NCBI GenBank assembly: GCA_003117195.1
Contig: BDSI01000109.1
Coordinates: forward strand, 1 to 64,000
Length of the DNA: 64,000 nucleotides
Source of the DNA: Eudorina sp. 2006-703-Eu-15
Lineage: Eukaryota; Chlorophyta; Chlorophyceae; Chlamydomonadales; Volvocaceae
Reading direction: 5' to 3'
Shown here piece after piece: positions 48,060 through 60,438 of this stretch. The notes below the pieces were generated by a model. The model was not told the origin of the DNA. It saw only the letters and a list, made by a program, of their open reading frames with translations, and did no database searches. Every line of letters begins with the position of its first letter. Position 1 is the first letter of the stretch. A program made the position numbers and the translations under genes.

Positions 48060-51000
48060 TCACGCGCCCAGCTGGATCGTCCGCACCGCGGGCGCACCGC
48101 CCCGCAGCCCACTCCCCGGCCGGTCGCCGAAGCGGGAGCCCGGACCCCGCAGCGTCGTGCTGCCGCTCCGCCCGCTGCGGACGCTGCCGGCGCTGCCCTG
48201 CGACCGCGCCGCCGACACGGGCCGGCTGCCGGACGTGGAGGGCGGCGCGCTGTTGCCTGAGGGCAGGCGGATGCCCGCCGCCTCGCAGGCCTCCAGGATG
48301 GCCGCCCCGGGGTTGGCCGCCGCCAGCGCTTTGAGCTCCAGCAGCATCGCGCGCGTGACGTCCCGGACCTGGACGCGCAGGAGTCGTCAGTGGAAACACC
48401 AGGGCCAGGGCCAGGGCCAGGGTCAAGGTCCAGGGTCAGGTCCAGCCAACAGAAAGGAAGGGCGAGAAGGTTCGAGGACGGTGCGGCCCCCCTCCCCCGG
48501 GATAGGACGAAGAGCAGAACACGGAATTCAGATGACCATGTAACGATGCAAGAGGATGAGACAAGCGCGCACTGCGCGACGGTGCAGTAATCCCCTCGGC
48601 CAGTCGGACGCCCCTTCCCCGCCCCTGCCGTGCAATGCTCCCGTGCGATTGCGATCCCACCTCCGCCAGCTCAATGTCCTGGCCCTGCGGCGAGTTGCCG
48701 ATGCCCAGCTTGCCGCGCAGCCGGTCCGTGCGGGTCAGGGCGCGCTGCAGCTTGTCCCGCTGCTCGTCCAGCTGCCGTACCTGCGGCGGCGGAACAGCCA
48801 CGGCACATACAGCAAGCACACTCAAAGACACATCGCTTCCGGGTGGCTCTGGGCGTGTTTCCACGCTATAGACACAGACACGGCGCAGCAACAGCAGCAG
48901 CAACACCACGCTCTCCTGCTCAGCCTGCCTACGAACACACCCCTTATGTGGTCGCGGCGCCGCCGCGCCGCCGCCCCGCCGCCCCGCCTGCCCCCCGCAC
49001 TCACCGCCTCCGCCTTGCGGCGGGACATGTCGTCCAGCAGGCTCTGCAGCGACCGCTGCTCATGCGCCAGGTTGTTCAGACGCGCCTCCGACACCTGGAT
49101 GTCCCCGGCGATCGCCGCCTCGTCCGCGCGCTTGGCCTTGAGCTTGTCGTACGCCTTATCCAGCTTCTCCCGCAGGGCCGAGCGTTCCTCGAAGGCCTCC
49201 TTGCTGCTTACCTGGGTGAGGGCGTCAAGGGACCAGCGGGGGAAGGGGCGTGTTGAGAGCGGCAGCGGGGCCCCCGGAACAGCACGTCTACGGAACGGCG
49301 GTGTTACGCTGTTCGTTTGGGTACGTACGAAGTAGACAGCAAGACAGGGGAGGGCGTGCCCGGTGAGGGGCGCAGCGAGCTGCGCTCCGAGGTGCGCGCA
49401 CGCAAGGGTTCGCAGGCAGGCAGCGCGGACGTGCATGATGTGCGATGGGCATACCAGTTGCCCGAATGCGTATGAAGTATGTACCCAACGCCCGACCCGT
49501 AGGGTAATGGGAAGGCTGCGGGGTCGGAAGAACGTTTTTTGTCGAGTCTGGGCGCGCTTGCCCATGCGGCGCCCTGTGGCCGTCTGAGCAGGCCGTCGCC
49601 TAGTGCATTGCTGCTACTGTTGCTGCCGTCCCCGTCCCCGGCCCCCCGCCGCGGTGGTGTCGTACCTTCTTGTACGACTGCGAGAAGTTGGTGTTGCAGG
49701 CCATGAGCTGCGCCAGCGTGGCCTCCAGCGCCGCCACCTCCTTCTCCGCCACCCGGATCTTGGCGTCCAGGTCGTCGCCCTCCCGCTGCAGCGCCTCTCG
49801 TTCCTGCGCCGCCTTGATCACAAAGTACGCCTGCGTGCGCTCCTCGCCGTCCTCCTCCGTCGCGCCTCGGTTCTTGGACGACATGATCTCGAACTTGGCC
49901 TGCAGCTTCTCGCAGCGCAGCAGCCGCTCCTTGAGCTCCAGCGTGATGCGGTGGACGTCCTCGCGGAGCAGCCGCAGCTCAGCGCGGAGGCCGTCTCTGT
50001 GGGGGGACCAGTGGCAGTGGCGGGGGTGTGTGGGGGGGAGAGGCGGGTGTTAGAAGGCAGTGACATAAAGGGGGGGATGTAATAGGAAATTGGTCGACAT
50101 ATTCAAACTGCGCTGCTGCCAGAGCAAAGGTCAGATGAAGTGTCAACTGTACCAGGATCTCCAGGGGGGAGGGGGGTGTCAAGAGGGCAGTGACATAAAG
50201 GGGGGTTGTCAGGGGACGGCTCGCGGAGTGCGCACGCACACACACCGCTGCAAGATACACAGGCACACACCCATGCCGTACAGACGGCGTCCCACACGCG
50301 GGGCCTAAATTCCGCACTTATTCTGTCTATCAGCCTCTACTCTCAACCCCACGCCCCCTGCTTCGTGCCCTCCAGGGCGTCTCCCCAGCCCACTGGGTCC
50401 ACAGCCTGTCCTGTTACCCGTCTCAACCTCCACCCCTTCATATCCCACAGCAGCAGCCCCCTTTACCCCCCCCTAGCCACGGGCCCCCGGCTCCCTTGAG
50501 CGCCCTCTGGGCCCCCCCCCCCGGCCCCACCTGTGCACCTCGACCTCCTGCTTCCGCTCCTCCATGGACAGCGCCAGTTGGGCCTTACGGTTCTCCAGAC
50601 TGAACACCTCGTCCGCGTGGGCGGCCAGGATGTCCCGCAGCCGCTTCACCTCCAGGGCCAGCACGTCGTGGTCCACCAGGGACTTCTCGCGGGTCTCCAC
50701 TGCGGCCTTGACCTGAGCGCCGGGGCGGGGCGGGGGAGGGGGGCGGCGTGAGAGGGGTTGACGGGTTAAAAAGAAACAGCCCGGTGGGGGAGGGTGACGG
50801 GGCGGCGTGAGGTGGGGTATAGGAAATTGGTAGACATATTCAAACTGCGCTGCTGCTGCCAGAGAGCAAAATGGTGAGGGGGGTCGTAACTAGTGTAAGC
50901 GGTAACATTATGCGTTGATTGCCGGAGCGTAGGTCCGGTGAAACAAATGGGGTGAGGGAGAGGTTGAGGTTGGGGAAGCGGCTCAAGGCGGAAGCCGAGC

Positions 51001-54000
51001 CCAGGACGATATGATCCGGGGAGAACAATCCCCGGGAGGGGGGGAGGGTTGCGGTCCGCCCACCTGTCGCGACACCATGTCGTTCTCCAGCTTGAGCGTC
51101 GAGATAGTCTCGTCCAGCTTGGCCTTGTCCGCCCGCAGCGCGTTGTTGGACCGCCGCGCCGCCAGCAGGTCCTCCTCCGCCCTTTTGACCTGCTCCATCA
51201 GCATCGAATGCTCCTGGCACACCCCGTCCAGGATGCCCGTCAGCTTCTCGATGCGCGCGTTGAGCGCCCGCGTCTCCTCCTCGCTGCGCACGCCGCCCGC
51301 GCGCGCCACCTTGCGCTCCATCTGCTGCAGCTGGAACTCCACGTTGTACAGCAGCTCCTGCTGCCGAACGACCTGCTCGTCCAGGGTGTGGATGCGGGCC
51401 GCCAGGTTCTTGTTCTGGCCCTGGCCGCCGCTGCGGGAGTTGGGTGATTCGGGTGAGGGGGTGGGGAAGTGGGGGTTGCAGGGGTTGGGTTGGGCTAGGG
51501 TAAGGGCGGGGTGCGGGTGCGGGGGGGCCCAGGGGTACGCGGGCCGGACACTTGGTAAGATGGAGGATGTGAGGGAACGAGGGCGGCGACTGCGCAAGGA
51601 AGGAGGGGCGGAGCAGGGCGGACACGGGGTGCCGTCGTGGCCACCCCCGTCCCCACATCCGAGGACGCTGATTGTCTTTCGTCTTTGACCGGTCGCGGCC
51701 CGCCCACACCCTCCCCCCCTCCCCCCCGGTGCACGCATCGTAGCTCACCCTAAACCACTCCCTCCCGCCAACCCCGGCAAAGGCCCTCCATCATGAAACC
51801 GCAAAAGAGCGCCAAACCGATGACCGCCGATGTTGGGATGGACGAAGCCCCCCCATCCCCCTCTCCGCCGCCGCGCACCTGATCTCGCTGATGAGCTCCC
51901 GCTCCTTGGTGCGCAGCTCGAACAGCACCTGGCTGCGCCTGTACTGCTCCTTCTTCAGCAGCTCGTGCTCCTTGAGCACCGCCTTCAGCCGGGCCTCCTC
52001 GCTCTTGCGGAGGGCCTCAAGTTGGGCGGCCTGGGGGAGGGGGGGAGTGAGGGAGGGGGGGAGGGAGTGAGGGAGAGGGTATTTGGAGGCACGGGTCAAG
52101 GGACGGGGAACAGTTGCGGTGCGCTGTGGGGCTCAAGTCCGGCGATGTTCTACCCCTTCCCCCTCACCGAAGTCTGTCAAACACTCAGCGCCCCCCTCCC
52201 TAGGACCCCAGCCGCCCAGCCACCCAACCATCCACTCAGCCACCCAATCATCCACACAGCCGCCCAACCATCCACACAGCCACCAAACCACCCAGCCAGC
52301 AAGCCACCCAGGCCCTCCCCATGAATCCCCTCAACTCGCCCCTCAACCCCTCCACCCACCTTGGCCTCCATCGAGTCGAGGTTGGAGAACTCGGTCTCCA
52401 GTTTGCGCTTCAGAACGGCGAACCGCTTGCGCGCGGCGTCCAGCTTTTGCCTGAGGGCGGCCAGGGACGGCAGGGGCAGGGCCAGGGCCAGGGGCAGGGA
52501 CGGCAGGGCAGGGCCAGGGACGCCGCAGCACGGTGTCAGTCACCGTGTAGTTCGGTGTCAGCGCAGTGCGCCACTCCACATCCGGGATGGGGCCTTCGGT
52601 GTCCCGCCTTCTGATACATCTCCTTCCTTGCAGAGCACCCTTGCGCCCTCATTATCTACCATTTTCCCACGCCTTCTCCATCAGAACCGCCACAAAGCCC
52701 CCTTGCAGTCGTGTCACCGGCAACACCCTCACCCTCACCACCACCAGCACCATAACCACCAGCCTTCTGGCTTCCTCCTGGCTTTGTCTCTCACCCCACC
52801 ACCTGCAGCTACCGACCGCTACCGCCCACCGTTACCGCCCCCACCGCCACCCACCGCTTGGCGTCCAGCTCCTCCCGCGCGCCCTTGTTCTCCGCCGTCC
52901 GCTGGGCCAGCTCCGTGGCGGCCTTGGACAGCGTGGCCTTCACCAGCTCTACCTGGTTGGCCATCTCCTCCTGACGGGACTGCTCCCGGGACAGCACGTC
53001 GCGCTGCTTGGCCTGCAGCGAGAGGTGGTGGTACATGGGAGGGGCGGGCGGGCGGGCGGGGGAGGAGGTTCGCGATACATGGGCGGGGCGGGCAGGGTGG
53101 GGTTGGGGGGGAGTCAGCGTGGGTAAGGGGCGGACGGAGGGGGGTGTTGCGGCGCATTGGCAGGCCAAGACACCGAGGGGGGTGGGACGTGGGCAGAGGC
53201 GCGGAGGGACGCAAGGGACAGCCAAAGAGCAGCGGCTTCCAAGCGGCGCAGAAAGCACACCCAAGGAGGCGGGGGACGTTGGGTGCGTGGGGACAGCAGC
53301 GCTGGGACAGTCATCCATCCACGCCCTCGTATGGATTTCTGCGGATTCAACGGAGTAACAGCGCTGACTGGCATCGCAGCGACCCTGGTGGCAGGCTTGC
53401 CTCCCCTTGTCCCAAACACGTCCCTCCTCCGTGCCTGCAGCGCGACCTATGGAGCCTGGCAGGCACGTGCATCCACCCACACCCACGTGTGGCTCGGTTC
53501 TCTTAGACACCCACGTCTGCGAGCAAACGCCCGTCTTTGCAGCCCTGCCCCACCTACCTACCCCTCACATACACGGGCGGGTCTCTTGCCTATTCACGCA
53601 CGCGCAAACGCACCCACATCCACACGCGTGTACATTGGCGCAAGTACCGTATATTGGTGCTTGGTTTGGGTCGTGCGGGTCTCTTATCTAGGTTAACACA
53701 TTCGCGCACCCACGCGCACTCACCACCTCGCGCTCGTAGTAGGCCACCCGCGCGTCCGCCTCCTTGGTGTTGAGCACCTCGTTCTCCAGGAAGCGCGCCT
53801 GCGCGTCCAGCTCCCGCTTGCGCTCCCGCAGCACCTCCTTCTGCATCGCAAACTGCTCCGAGGCGGCCGCGATGGCGGCGTCGCGGTGCCGCATGGCCTC
53901 CACCGCCTCCTCCCACTGCCGGATCAGGTCCTGCCGCTCCACGTGCAGCTTCCGGAAGTCCTCCGCCGCCTTGTCCAGCTGGATCTGCGCGGCCTGCGTC

Positions 54001-57000
54001 TCCACCACCTCCCCCTCCAGCTCCTCCTTGCGGTCGACCACCTGAAGGGGGGGGGAGGGGGGGACGGGCGAGCACGGGGGAGGGGCGGGGGAGAGGAGTA
54101 AAGGGGGGGGTATAGGAAATTCGGGGGGAGTAAAAGGGGGTGTAGGGGGGTGTTAATAGGAAATTGGCACGCGAGGGGAGGCGACGGGCAAGCGCGGGGT
54201 ATAGGAAATGGATAGAAATGTTGAAGCTGCGCCGCTGCCAGCGCGACGGTCCGATCGTGGGGTATGGATTGGGGAACCGATACGTGGGCAAGGAGGGGGA
54301 CCCCCGGGAGGCCCAAGTGCGGATGGGTAGGGTTCCAGCGAAGAAGCCCCGGTGTGGGTGTGTTCTTTGGCTGTCGAGGCAGTGCGGCTAACGCTCGGCC
54401 CCCCGCCATCTGGCGCTTCCTGTCGCCAGTCCCCGATCCCACCCGGGCAGTCCTTCATCCTCCCAGACAGGCACTCATCCACCCGCCCACCCGCCTACCG
54501 ACCCACCCAAGCCGGCACCGACCCATCCACCACCTACGCCCCAACCCCCACCCACCTGCTTGCTGATCCTCTCCAGCTGCAGCGTCAGCTCCTTGACCTT
54601 GGCGTCATCCGCGTGGCGGTACTTCTCCAGGGCCGCGTTGTCCTCAGCCTGTGTGGGGGAGGGGGGAGGGGGGCCCGCGGCAGAGGGGGGGGTCGGGGCC
54701 GCGGTGCAGGGGAGAGGGCAGAGGGAGCGCAGCAGGGTCACACGAAGGGGCGATGGCGAGTCGCTTCCCACATAGCCTGACCTGATCTGATCTGATAAGC
54801 TGACCTGATCGCGTCTGATAACCTGGCGGAAATCTGAACCGACTTGACCTGAGCTGCCTGGCTGCAAGGACGTCGGGACAGCGTCCAGGTGCTGTATGTC
54901 TCTGATCGTGACCCCGATCTGATAATTGAAACTTAGCTGCGCTGACCAGCGCTGCTCGCTGCCAGGGCGTCGGGTAAACCCAACCGCATCCCCGGTGTGC
55001 AACCCCCTGCTGCTCCGCTGCTGGAGCGCAGCAACGGAGCGGGCGACTGGCTGGGTCCCCACCAGGTCCAGGTCCAGGTGGACTGCAGCGCCCGAGACAG
55101 GGCTGGGGCGCCGCGGACGCACCGCTGCACCTCCCTTGGCCGCCACTGGGCCCCCCGCGGCACACTCCTTTCGCAGCAGCAGCATAAGTAGCAGCCGGAC
55201 TGGCCCGCCGCCACAGGCCCACCCCAACGGACCCCGGACGCCCCGGGCATCGCCTTCGCGTCTCGTCAGGCGGGCGGCTCACCTCGTGGCGTCGCGACCC
55301 ACCCGCACGACCCGCACAAGCGCACACCAACCACATTCCCCCGACAGTGTCCCTCCGCCCTCCTCTACTCATTCCAGCAGCGAGGAGGGCCCGTCACTGC
55401 GGTCGACACTGCCAGGGCGCACTAGACTGCTGCTGCGGTCGCGGCACCAGCGCGCTGGCTTCCTGAAGCGACGCAGCACGCGCGTTCGCGCGTTCGAGCG
55501 CGCACAGGAAGCAGCGCATGGATGGCGAGCCGGGGCCGGAGCCGCTGCCTCGCCGCCTGCCGCTGGTAACGAAACCGCGCCCCGCCGCCATCCTATGCGA
55601 CCAGACGCGCTCCAGCCCGGTGCAGTCTAGTCTAGTTGGCCGCTGCGATGCTGGTCACGTCGGTCCGCCGGCGCCCGCAACGACAGCAAGTTACAGCTGG
55701 TGTCCTTGCCCGGGGGCTGCCCGTCGGCCGCGCTGCGCCCCGGCCGCCTCTCCTCGGCCGCCAGCACCCCTTCCCCCAGGCTCCTTAACACATGGGACCC
55801 GCCGGTGGCCGTCAACGCCACAACAGAGCGCCGCCTGCGCCTCTTTCGCGCCAGGCGCTCCGGCCGGCAGCTCCTGTGCCGTGCGCTGCTGCCTCCAGAA
55901 GTACTCCTCCAGAAGTACTCCTCCAGAAGTACTACCAGCGACGGGTGCTGTGTGCGTCTCCGCTGCTATCGCGACTGGTGTTGCTGCTCTTGTTTCTGCT
56001 GTTGCTGCCGCTCCCACAGCCCAACATCGGCCAGGCCTGCTGCTGTTCGTCCGTACGGCGCTATCCCTGCACTGCGCCATCCCCCCTTCGACCCACGGCC
56101 TCATTGCGGCATGCCTTGCGGTCCCTCCCTACCTCTCCCCTCTCCCCCGTTTGAACGTGTCTTCTGCAAGTTCCTTCTTTCCCCCCTCCCCTCCCCCGCC
56201 ACAGCCGCCCACGCGCCTTCTGCCGCTCCGCCAGCGCCCACTGCTCCAACTCCTCCTGGTTCCAGTTCATGAGCATCTTGAACTGGTCCAGCTTTTCGCT
56301 GTTCTTATAGATCTGGTTCTGCAGGCTGTTGATTTTGTCCGCCAGCTCCGTGCGCTCCTGCTGCATCTTGCCCATGTCCTTCTTGAGGCGACTCTGCGGA
56401 ATGTTTTGGAGGGTTGAGGAGCGGGACGAGGGATGTAGAGGACTGGATGGGTACCGCAGCGGAGGGGTAGGGGGGCTGGCCCTGATTGGCATTACAAGGG
56501 GGGGGTGAAACGGAAGGGGGGGAGAGGAGTCGCGGCGGCGGCCGCAAAGCGGGTAATGGTCAGCGACCCGCGCACCGCGACGAGGCTGTGTACCTGCCCT
56601 CGCCTATCCCTCGCACGTCTGGGTGCCAGAAAGGGTTGTAAATAAAAAGAAAGACAACAAACACAGAAACGAACCCGGGAACACCTGCAGGTGGCCCATC
56701 ACTTTTGAACCAACCGAACCAACCGAACCAAGCCCCAAGCACGCCGAGCATCCCGACCCAGAGCCTCGTCCCTCAGGCAGCCCCCCGGGGATGCATCTGG
56801 GTTGTAGCCATCGCCTGACGCCCCGCGCCCGTGCGTGTGGCCGTCCCTCTCCTTGGATGAACATCGCGCCCGTGCACTACTGGGAGGTGGGGGGACGCGC
56901 TCCGCTGAGCGCAAGTCCAAGCGCGGACCCGACCGGCGCTTACCGCCTCGCGCTCCGCCATAGAAGTCAGGTGCTTCTCGGAGTCAATCTCCTTATTCTT

Positions 57001-57595
57001 AGCCTCAACCTGCATATCGTTGGAATGAGACAAGGTTGGTCGTGCTGGCGCGTGTTGGGTCGGCGCTTGAACGGCAGGTTGCGCCGTCCGGGGGGCGCGC
57101 GAGACGGGGCTGCCCAGCACCGACGTCCAGGGCAACAACGCGTGCTGCGCATTTGCCAGCCAGGCAGCCACAGGCGCGCTCACCCGGGTTTGAGTATATT
57201 TAAGCTCCTGCTGCACATTTTTAAGGTGCTCATCCATAATATGGAGGCGGTCCTGGTTCTGCTCCAGCGCGCGGTCCGTCCGCTCCAGGCGTTTTTCAAG
57301 TTTCTAAGGGCAGCGCAAGGGATTCATAAATAGCTTGTAAGGATACGTGCATCTTGGAGTCTGGCTTGCGGAGCAGAAGGGCTGACCCTACCGCGTTCTC
57401 CACATAGAGCGTCTCATTTTCTGTCCCCCGCGCGAACGGGGGCAGGAACGACATGTCCACCTCCTCGTCATCGTCAGCGACATCCTCTGCAATATCATAG
57501 TTGCAGGCGTGTTTAGCTCTACGCGAATTCACTAACAGTTGGGACGCATGCTATTTCTACGCACCGTCACCCCGATAGGGGTCTAAGGACGCCAT
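48060..57595 (-). CDS. FAP59: CCDC39/FAP59 ciliary coiled-coil ruler protein, 936 residues
   Basis: Sixteen minus-strand exons join in phase: 57595-57571, 57486-57392, 57303-57184, 57009-56944, 56393-56217, 54648-54556, 54041-53724, 53012-52855, 52450-52360, 52030-51879, 51430-51064, 50712-50531, 49996-49666, 49211-49005, 48780-48661, 48368-48060. Nearly the whole chain is coiled coil and lines up with animal CCDC39 (941 residues): KNVQQELKYTQTR, MNWNQEELEQW, VKELTLQLERI, LDKAAEDFRKLHVERQDLI, LALEVKRLRDILAAHADEVF, ERTQAYFVIKAAQEREALQR. The Ser/Arg/Gly-rich tail also matches. With CCDC40/FAP172 it forms the 96-nm ruler on doublet microtubules that places inner dynein arms and radial spokes. 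The 25-base first exon is inferred from phase. Joining exons 5 and 6 needs a GC rather than GT donor. Confidence 0.95.
49457..49545. repeat. intronic repeat shared with the PfkB gene (copy 1)
   Basis: Words gttgcccg, atgtaccca, cgcccgaccc, ggtaatgg, ggctgcggggtcggaagaac and gtcga occur in the same order as at 63034-63114. It lies in the CCDC39 intron between exons 13 and 14. Confidence 0.75.
50079..50128. repeat. intronic TAGGAAATTGG element (copy 1)
   Basis: The block taggaaattggtcgacata followed by ttcaaactgcgctgctgcca and gagcaaa lies in the CCDC39 intron between exons 12 and 13. It is nearly identical to the block at 50818-50870. An associated word, ggcagtgacataaagggggg, occurs just before it and again at about 50180-50200. 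Confidence 0.85.
50818..50870. repeat. intronic TAGGAAATTGG element (copy 2)
   Basis: Taggaaattggtagacatat then tcaaactgcgctgctgctgc and cagagagcaaa, in the CCDC39 intron between exons 11 and 12. It differs from copy 1 by a few bases and one extra CTG. Confidence 0.85.
54109..54247. repeat. intronic TAGGAAATTGG elements (copy 3, plus two short ones)
   Basis: In the CCDC39 intron between exons 6 and 7, tataggaaatt appears at about 54109, aataggaaattgg at about 54154, and a longer diverged copy at 54199-54247 (tataggaaatggatagaaat, gttgaagctgcgccgctgcc). Confidence 0.75.
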
Positions 57596-57901
57596 AGATA
57601 ATGTTTCACTGCCAGGGGCAGCAAGGCCCCTCAATCGAAAAACGACTACGTTCTTAGCCCACGACGCTTAGAAAAGTTCTTCGTGGAAAGGAGAAGGTCA
57701 AGATGGGTTTTTAAAATTTCCAAGGTTATAAGCTCGATATGCCTTGGCACTACACTGCTCTAACAACGCGGCTTTGCTGCGTTTCCTCTGCTCTTGCAGC
57801 TCGTACCTCGCCGTACAGGCAACTCCGTTGCCTGAAAGGCGCGAGACCCTCTCGAAGTAGCCCTCTCACTTGGCTGTGCCGCTCTGCTAGCGCGTGGAAA
57901 G
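57596..57901. promoter_or_regulatory. bidirectional promoter of CCDC39 (-) and RPL14 (+)
   Basis: Start codons lie 306 bases apart. A TATA-like word (gttataagc, about 57724-57732) suits the RPL14 side, with a pyrimidine-rich leader (ctctcacttggctgtgccgc) before its ATG. A ribosomal protein and a cilium-only protein sharing a promoter is an unusual regulatory pairing. Confidence 0.6.
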
Positions 57902-59876
57902 ATGCCGTTCAAGCGCTACGTTGAGATTGGCCGCGTGGCCCTCATCAACTACGGGCCCGAGTTCGGCAAGCTGGTGGTCATCACTGATGTGATTGATCAG
58001 AACAGGGTGGGTCGACATGACCATTATGAGCAACGAGAGTTTAGGCCTAAAAGCAACAGGAGAGCCGCCTTGCGACCCCGGCCGCCGCATTTGCCGCCTT
58101 CAACCTAGAGCCGCAGTGAGAATGGAACTGCGTTGTGCCCACTGTTAACAATATAAATTGTACGGTGCACGCAGGCTCTGGTGGACTTCCCCGACCAGGA
58201 GCGCCGCGTGGTGAACTTCAAGCGCCTGGCGCTTACAGACTTCAAGGTGGAGATTAAGCGCCATGCGCCGAAGAAGGACCTGAAGAAGGCCCTTGCTGAG
58301 GCTGGTGAGTTTACCTGGCGTCTATGAGGGTTGGTGAACAAAGTCAATTGGGCTGGGCGGCGCATTGTTACGACAACGCGGGCTCGATTGCTCCGGGAGC
58401 TGGCCATTTAATACATCGGAGGGAGCTTCAGCAGCAGAGGAGAGCACAGGCGCAGCAGCGGCTATCTTTCACAGTCCGTCTAGCGAGGGCAGCAGCAGGG
58501 TCGCAATACCTGCCGTATCGCGGAACGGGGAACGCAGGACCAGCACGAAACCATCTTTCAGGCACGGACACATCGTCATTTATGGGCGTTTCACGCTCAC
58601 TGGCACAACGAGACAGCCTTGCCGCTTCGTGGAGCATGCGTTGGGCACGCTGCGCCTCCGTGGGCTTCCCCCACGCCATCCCCAGCACTCCTGCAGAAAA
58701 CGTGCAGCACACGACGGGCCGCTGTCTCGATGTTGCGCCTGTACGCAAGTGCATTTGGAGGCATTTAATTGGACAACAGTAGGACAACAATAGGGCAAGG
58801 ATGACCATGCTGGGATGGCATTCACGCAATCAAGTTGCACATGTTCGACGGGGGGCAAACCGGAAACTATGTATTAAGATCTGATTGCAGCAATCGAGGA
58901 AGGGGATGCACTCAGGGGATGTGATGGGGATGTGGGTAAGGGCTCCGCCGTGGTTGCACGGTCGGTGGGAGAGGCAGCATCTGCTTAGAATGCGCCAGGG
59001 TGGACGAGAGGCAAGAATCGACCGGGCTGATAGAGACAGGCTTTGTAGGCGCAGAAGATTACTCAGGAGCACGGGTTGGGGGACAACAGGGGCACGTGTG
59101 GAGCTTATCGGCATGCGTGGGGCTCCTCTGTCTAGTGCCGCCTGCATCCGTTGGAACGGGTTACAATTGCATCGATGCAAATACAATAGGCGGTCTGGTA
59201 TTGACCGAAGGGCAGATGGGCCTTCTTATTACGAGTTCCGAGATGTCATAAGAGGGGCAACCGCAAGGCGGTTGGATTTAGCGCGGGATTCAGACGGCAG
59301 AAGAGTCAGGCCCGTGTCGTCGGGATGCGCTGATATGAAAGGGAGCGTTCGGCCATATGCGGCTCGTACGGATAGTTGTACAGGTATGGGGTTTAACACA
59401 CACTCACATATGAAGAGATTTGAATCAGATCTCGTATCGTGGGATTTGTGCTGCATGCGAGATTGATTGGGTTCTTCAGGGGTCCTCCCGGTTTTTCTTG
59501 AGCATGGCAATCGAACGATGGAGGGTCGCCCCCTCTATTCACGCAATGGCTGACTCCGTCCTCCAGCCACATCAGGCCGACTGTGGCTGCCGCCTTGGTT
59601 TCTCTGTGCCAACCCACCTGGACCCAATGGCCTGCTCTCACCCGCTTCAACCCTCGTGCAATCACGCCCACCCATCCCACCCCGCGAACACACCCGACCT
59701 CACCCACAGACGTCGTGGCCAAGTTCAAGGCCTCGTCTTGGGGCCAGAAGCTGGCCAAGCAGAACACCAAGGCGGAGATGACCGACTTCGACCGCTACAA
59801 GGCGACCGTGGCCAAGGTCAAGAAGGCCCGCGCTGTCCGCAAGGTCTTCAACAGCCTGAAGAAGTCGGCCAAGTAA
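57902..59876 (+). CDS. RPL14: 60S ribosomal protein L14 (eL14), 133 residues
   Basis: Three exons join in phase: 57902-58006, 58175-58304, 59710-59876. The protein starts [20 protein letters not shown], has the KOW-like fold signature [20 protein letters not shown], then the basic stretch [18 protein letters not shown] and a Lys-rich end ([22 protein letters not shown]). Length and order match eukaryotic eL14, a component of the large cytosolic ribosomal subunit. The second intron is long (1405 bases) for such a gene and has no recognised content. Confidence 0.97.
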
Positions 59877-60183
59877 ATGCGCTGCCGGCTCGCGGACTGA
59901 CGCTGTTTTCACTATACAGCAGTTGCAGCAGCAGCATCAGCAGCAGCGGCAGGAGCGGACGCAAGGGAGGTGGAAGAGGGGAGTCGAGGCGAGGAACGAA
60001 GACGCCAGCGGGAACTCGGCGGTGCCGCGGTGGCTCTGTGCGGCAGCAGCAGCCCCGACGGAGCCCGGATGCTCCCCCGGGGAACCTCCGCTGCTGCGCG
60101 GCGGCGCGCGCCGATGCTGTTTCGTTCCGGTGTGGGCGCGGCCACATTGGGGAGAAGGCTGCAGGGGTTGGGCCGCCGGCCTC

Positions 60184-60188
60184 TGTAA
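60184..60188 (+). terminator. TGTAA polyadenylation word of RPL14
   Basis: TGTAA lies 308 bases past the RPL14 stop, the first such word downstream. Confidence 0.5.
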
Positions 60189-60364
60189 CCGCCATATGTG
60201 GAGAGCAACCGCGATGTCGTGGCCTAATCAGGCCCCTATCCTTGTGCCTCGCCAATCCGTGTTACACATTACACTGGGCAGTTGACCTGTAGCCGCTGCG
60301 GCGCCTTGTTGCATCGTCCCAAGTCACACCATGGAGAGAAGATACCGTAATATCTCGAGCCAGC

Positions 60365-60438
60365 CACCTTCGTTCCGGAAGGTCAGCGTTCGCAGCTGAG
60401 TCACCTTCGTTCCGGAAGGTCAGCGTTCGCAGCTGAGT
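60365..60438 (+). repeat. perfect tandem duplication of a 37-base unit
   Basis: The unit starting caccttcgttccggaaggtc and ending ctgagt occurs twice without a gap. It contains the inverted repeat ccttc/gttccg/gaagg, so each copy can fold into a small stem (ACCTTC...GAAGGT). Confidence 0.95.

Noticed and set aside
50840..51748. Minus-strand frame of 302 codons overlapping CCDC39 exon 11
   Set aside because: It reads exon 11 in the wrong frame and runs through both neighbouring introns; the coiled-coil frame with splice sites is the real one.
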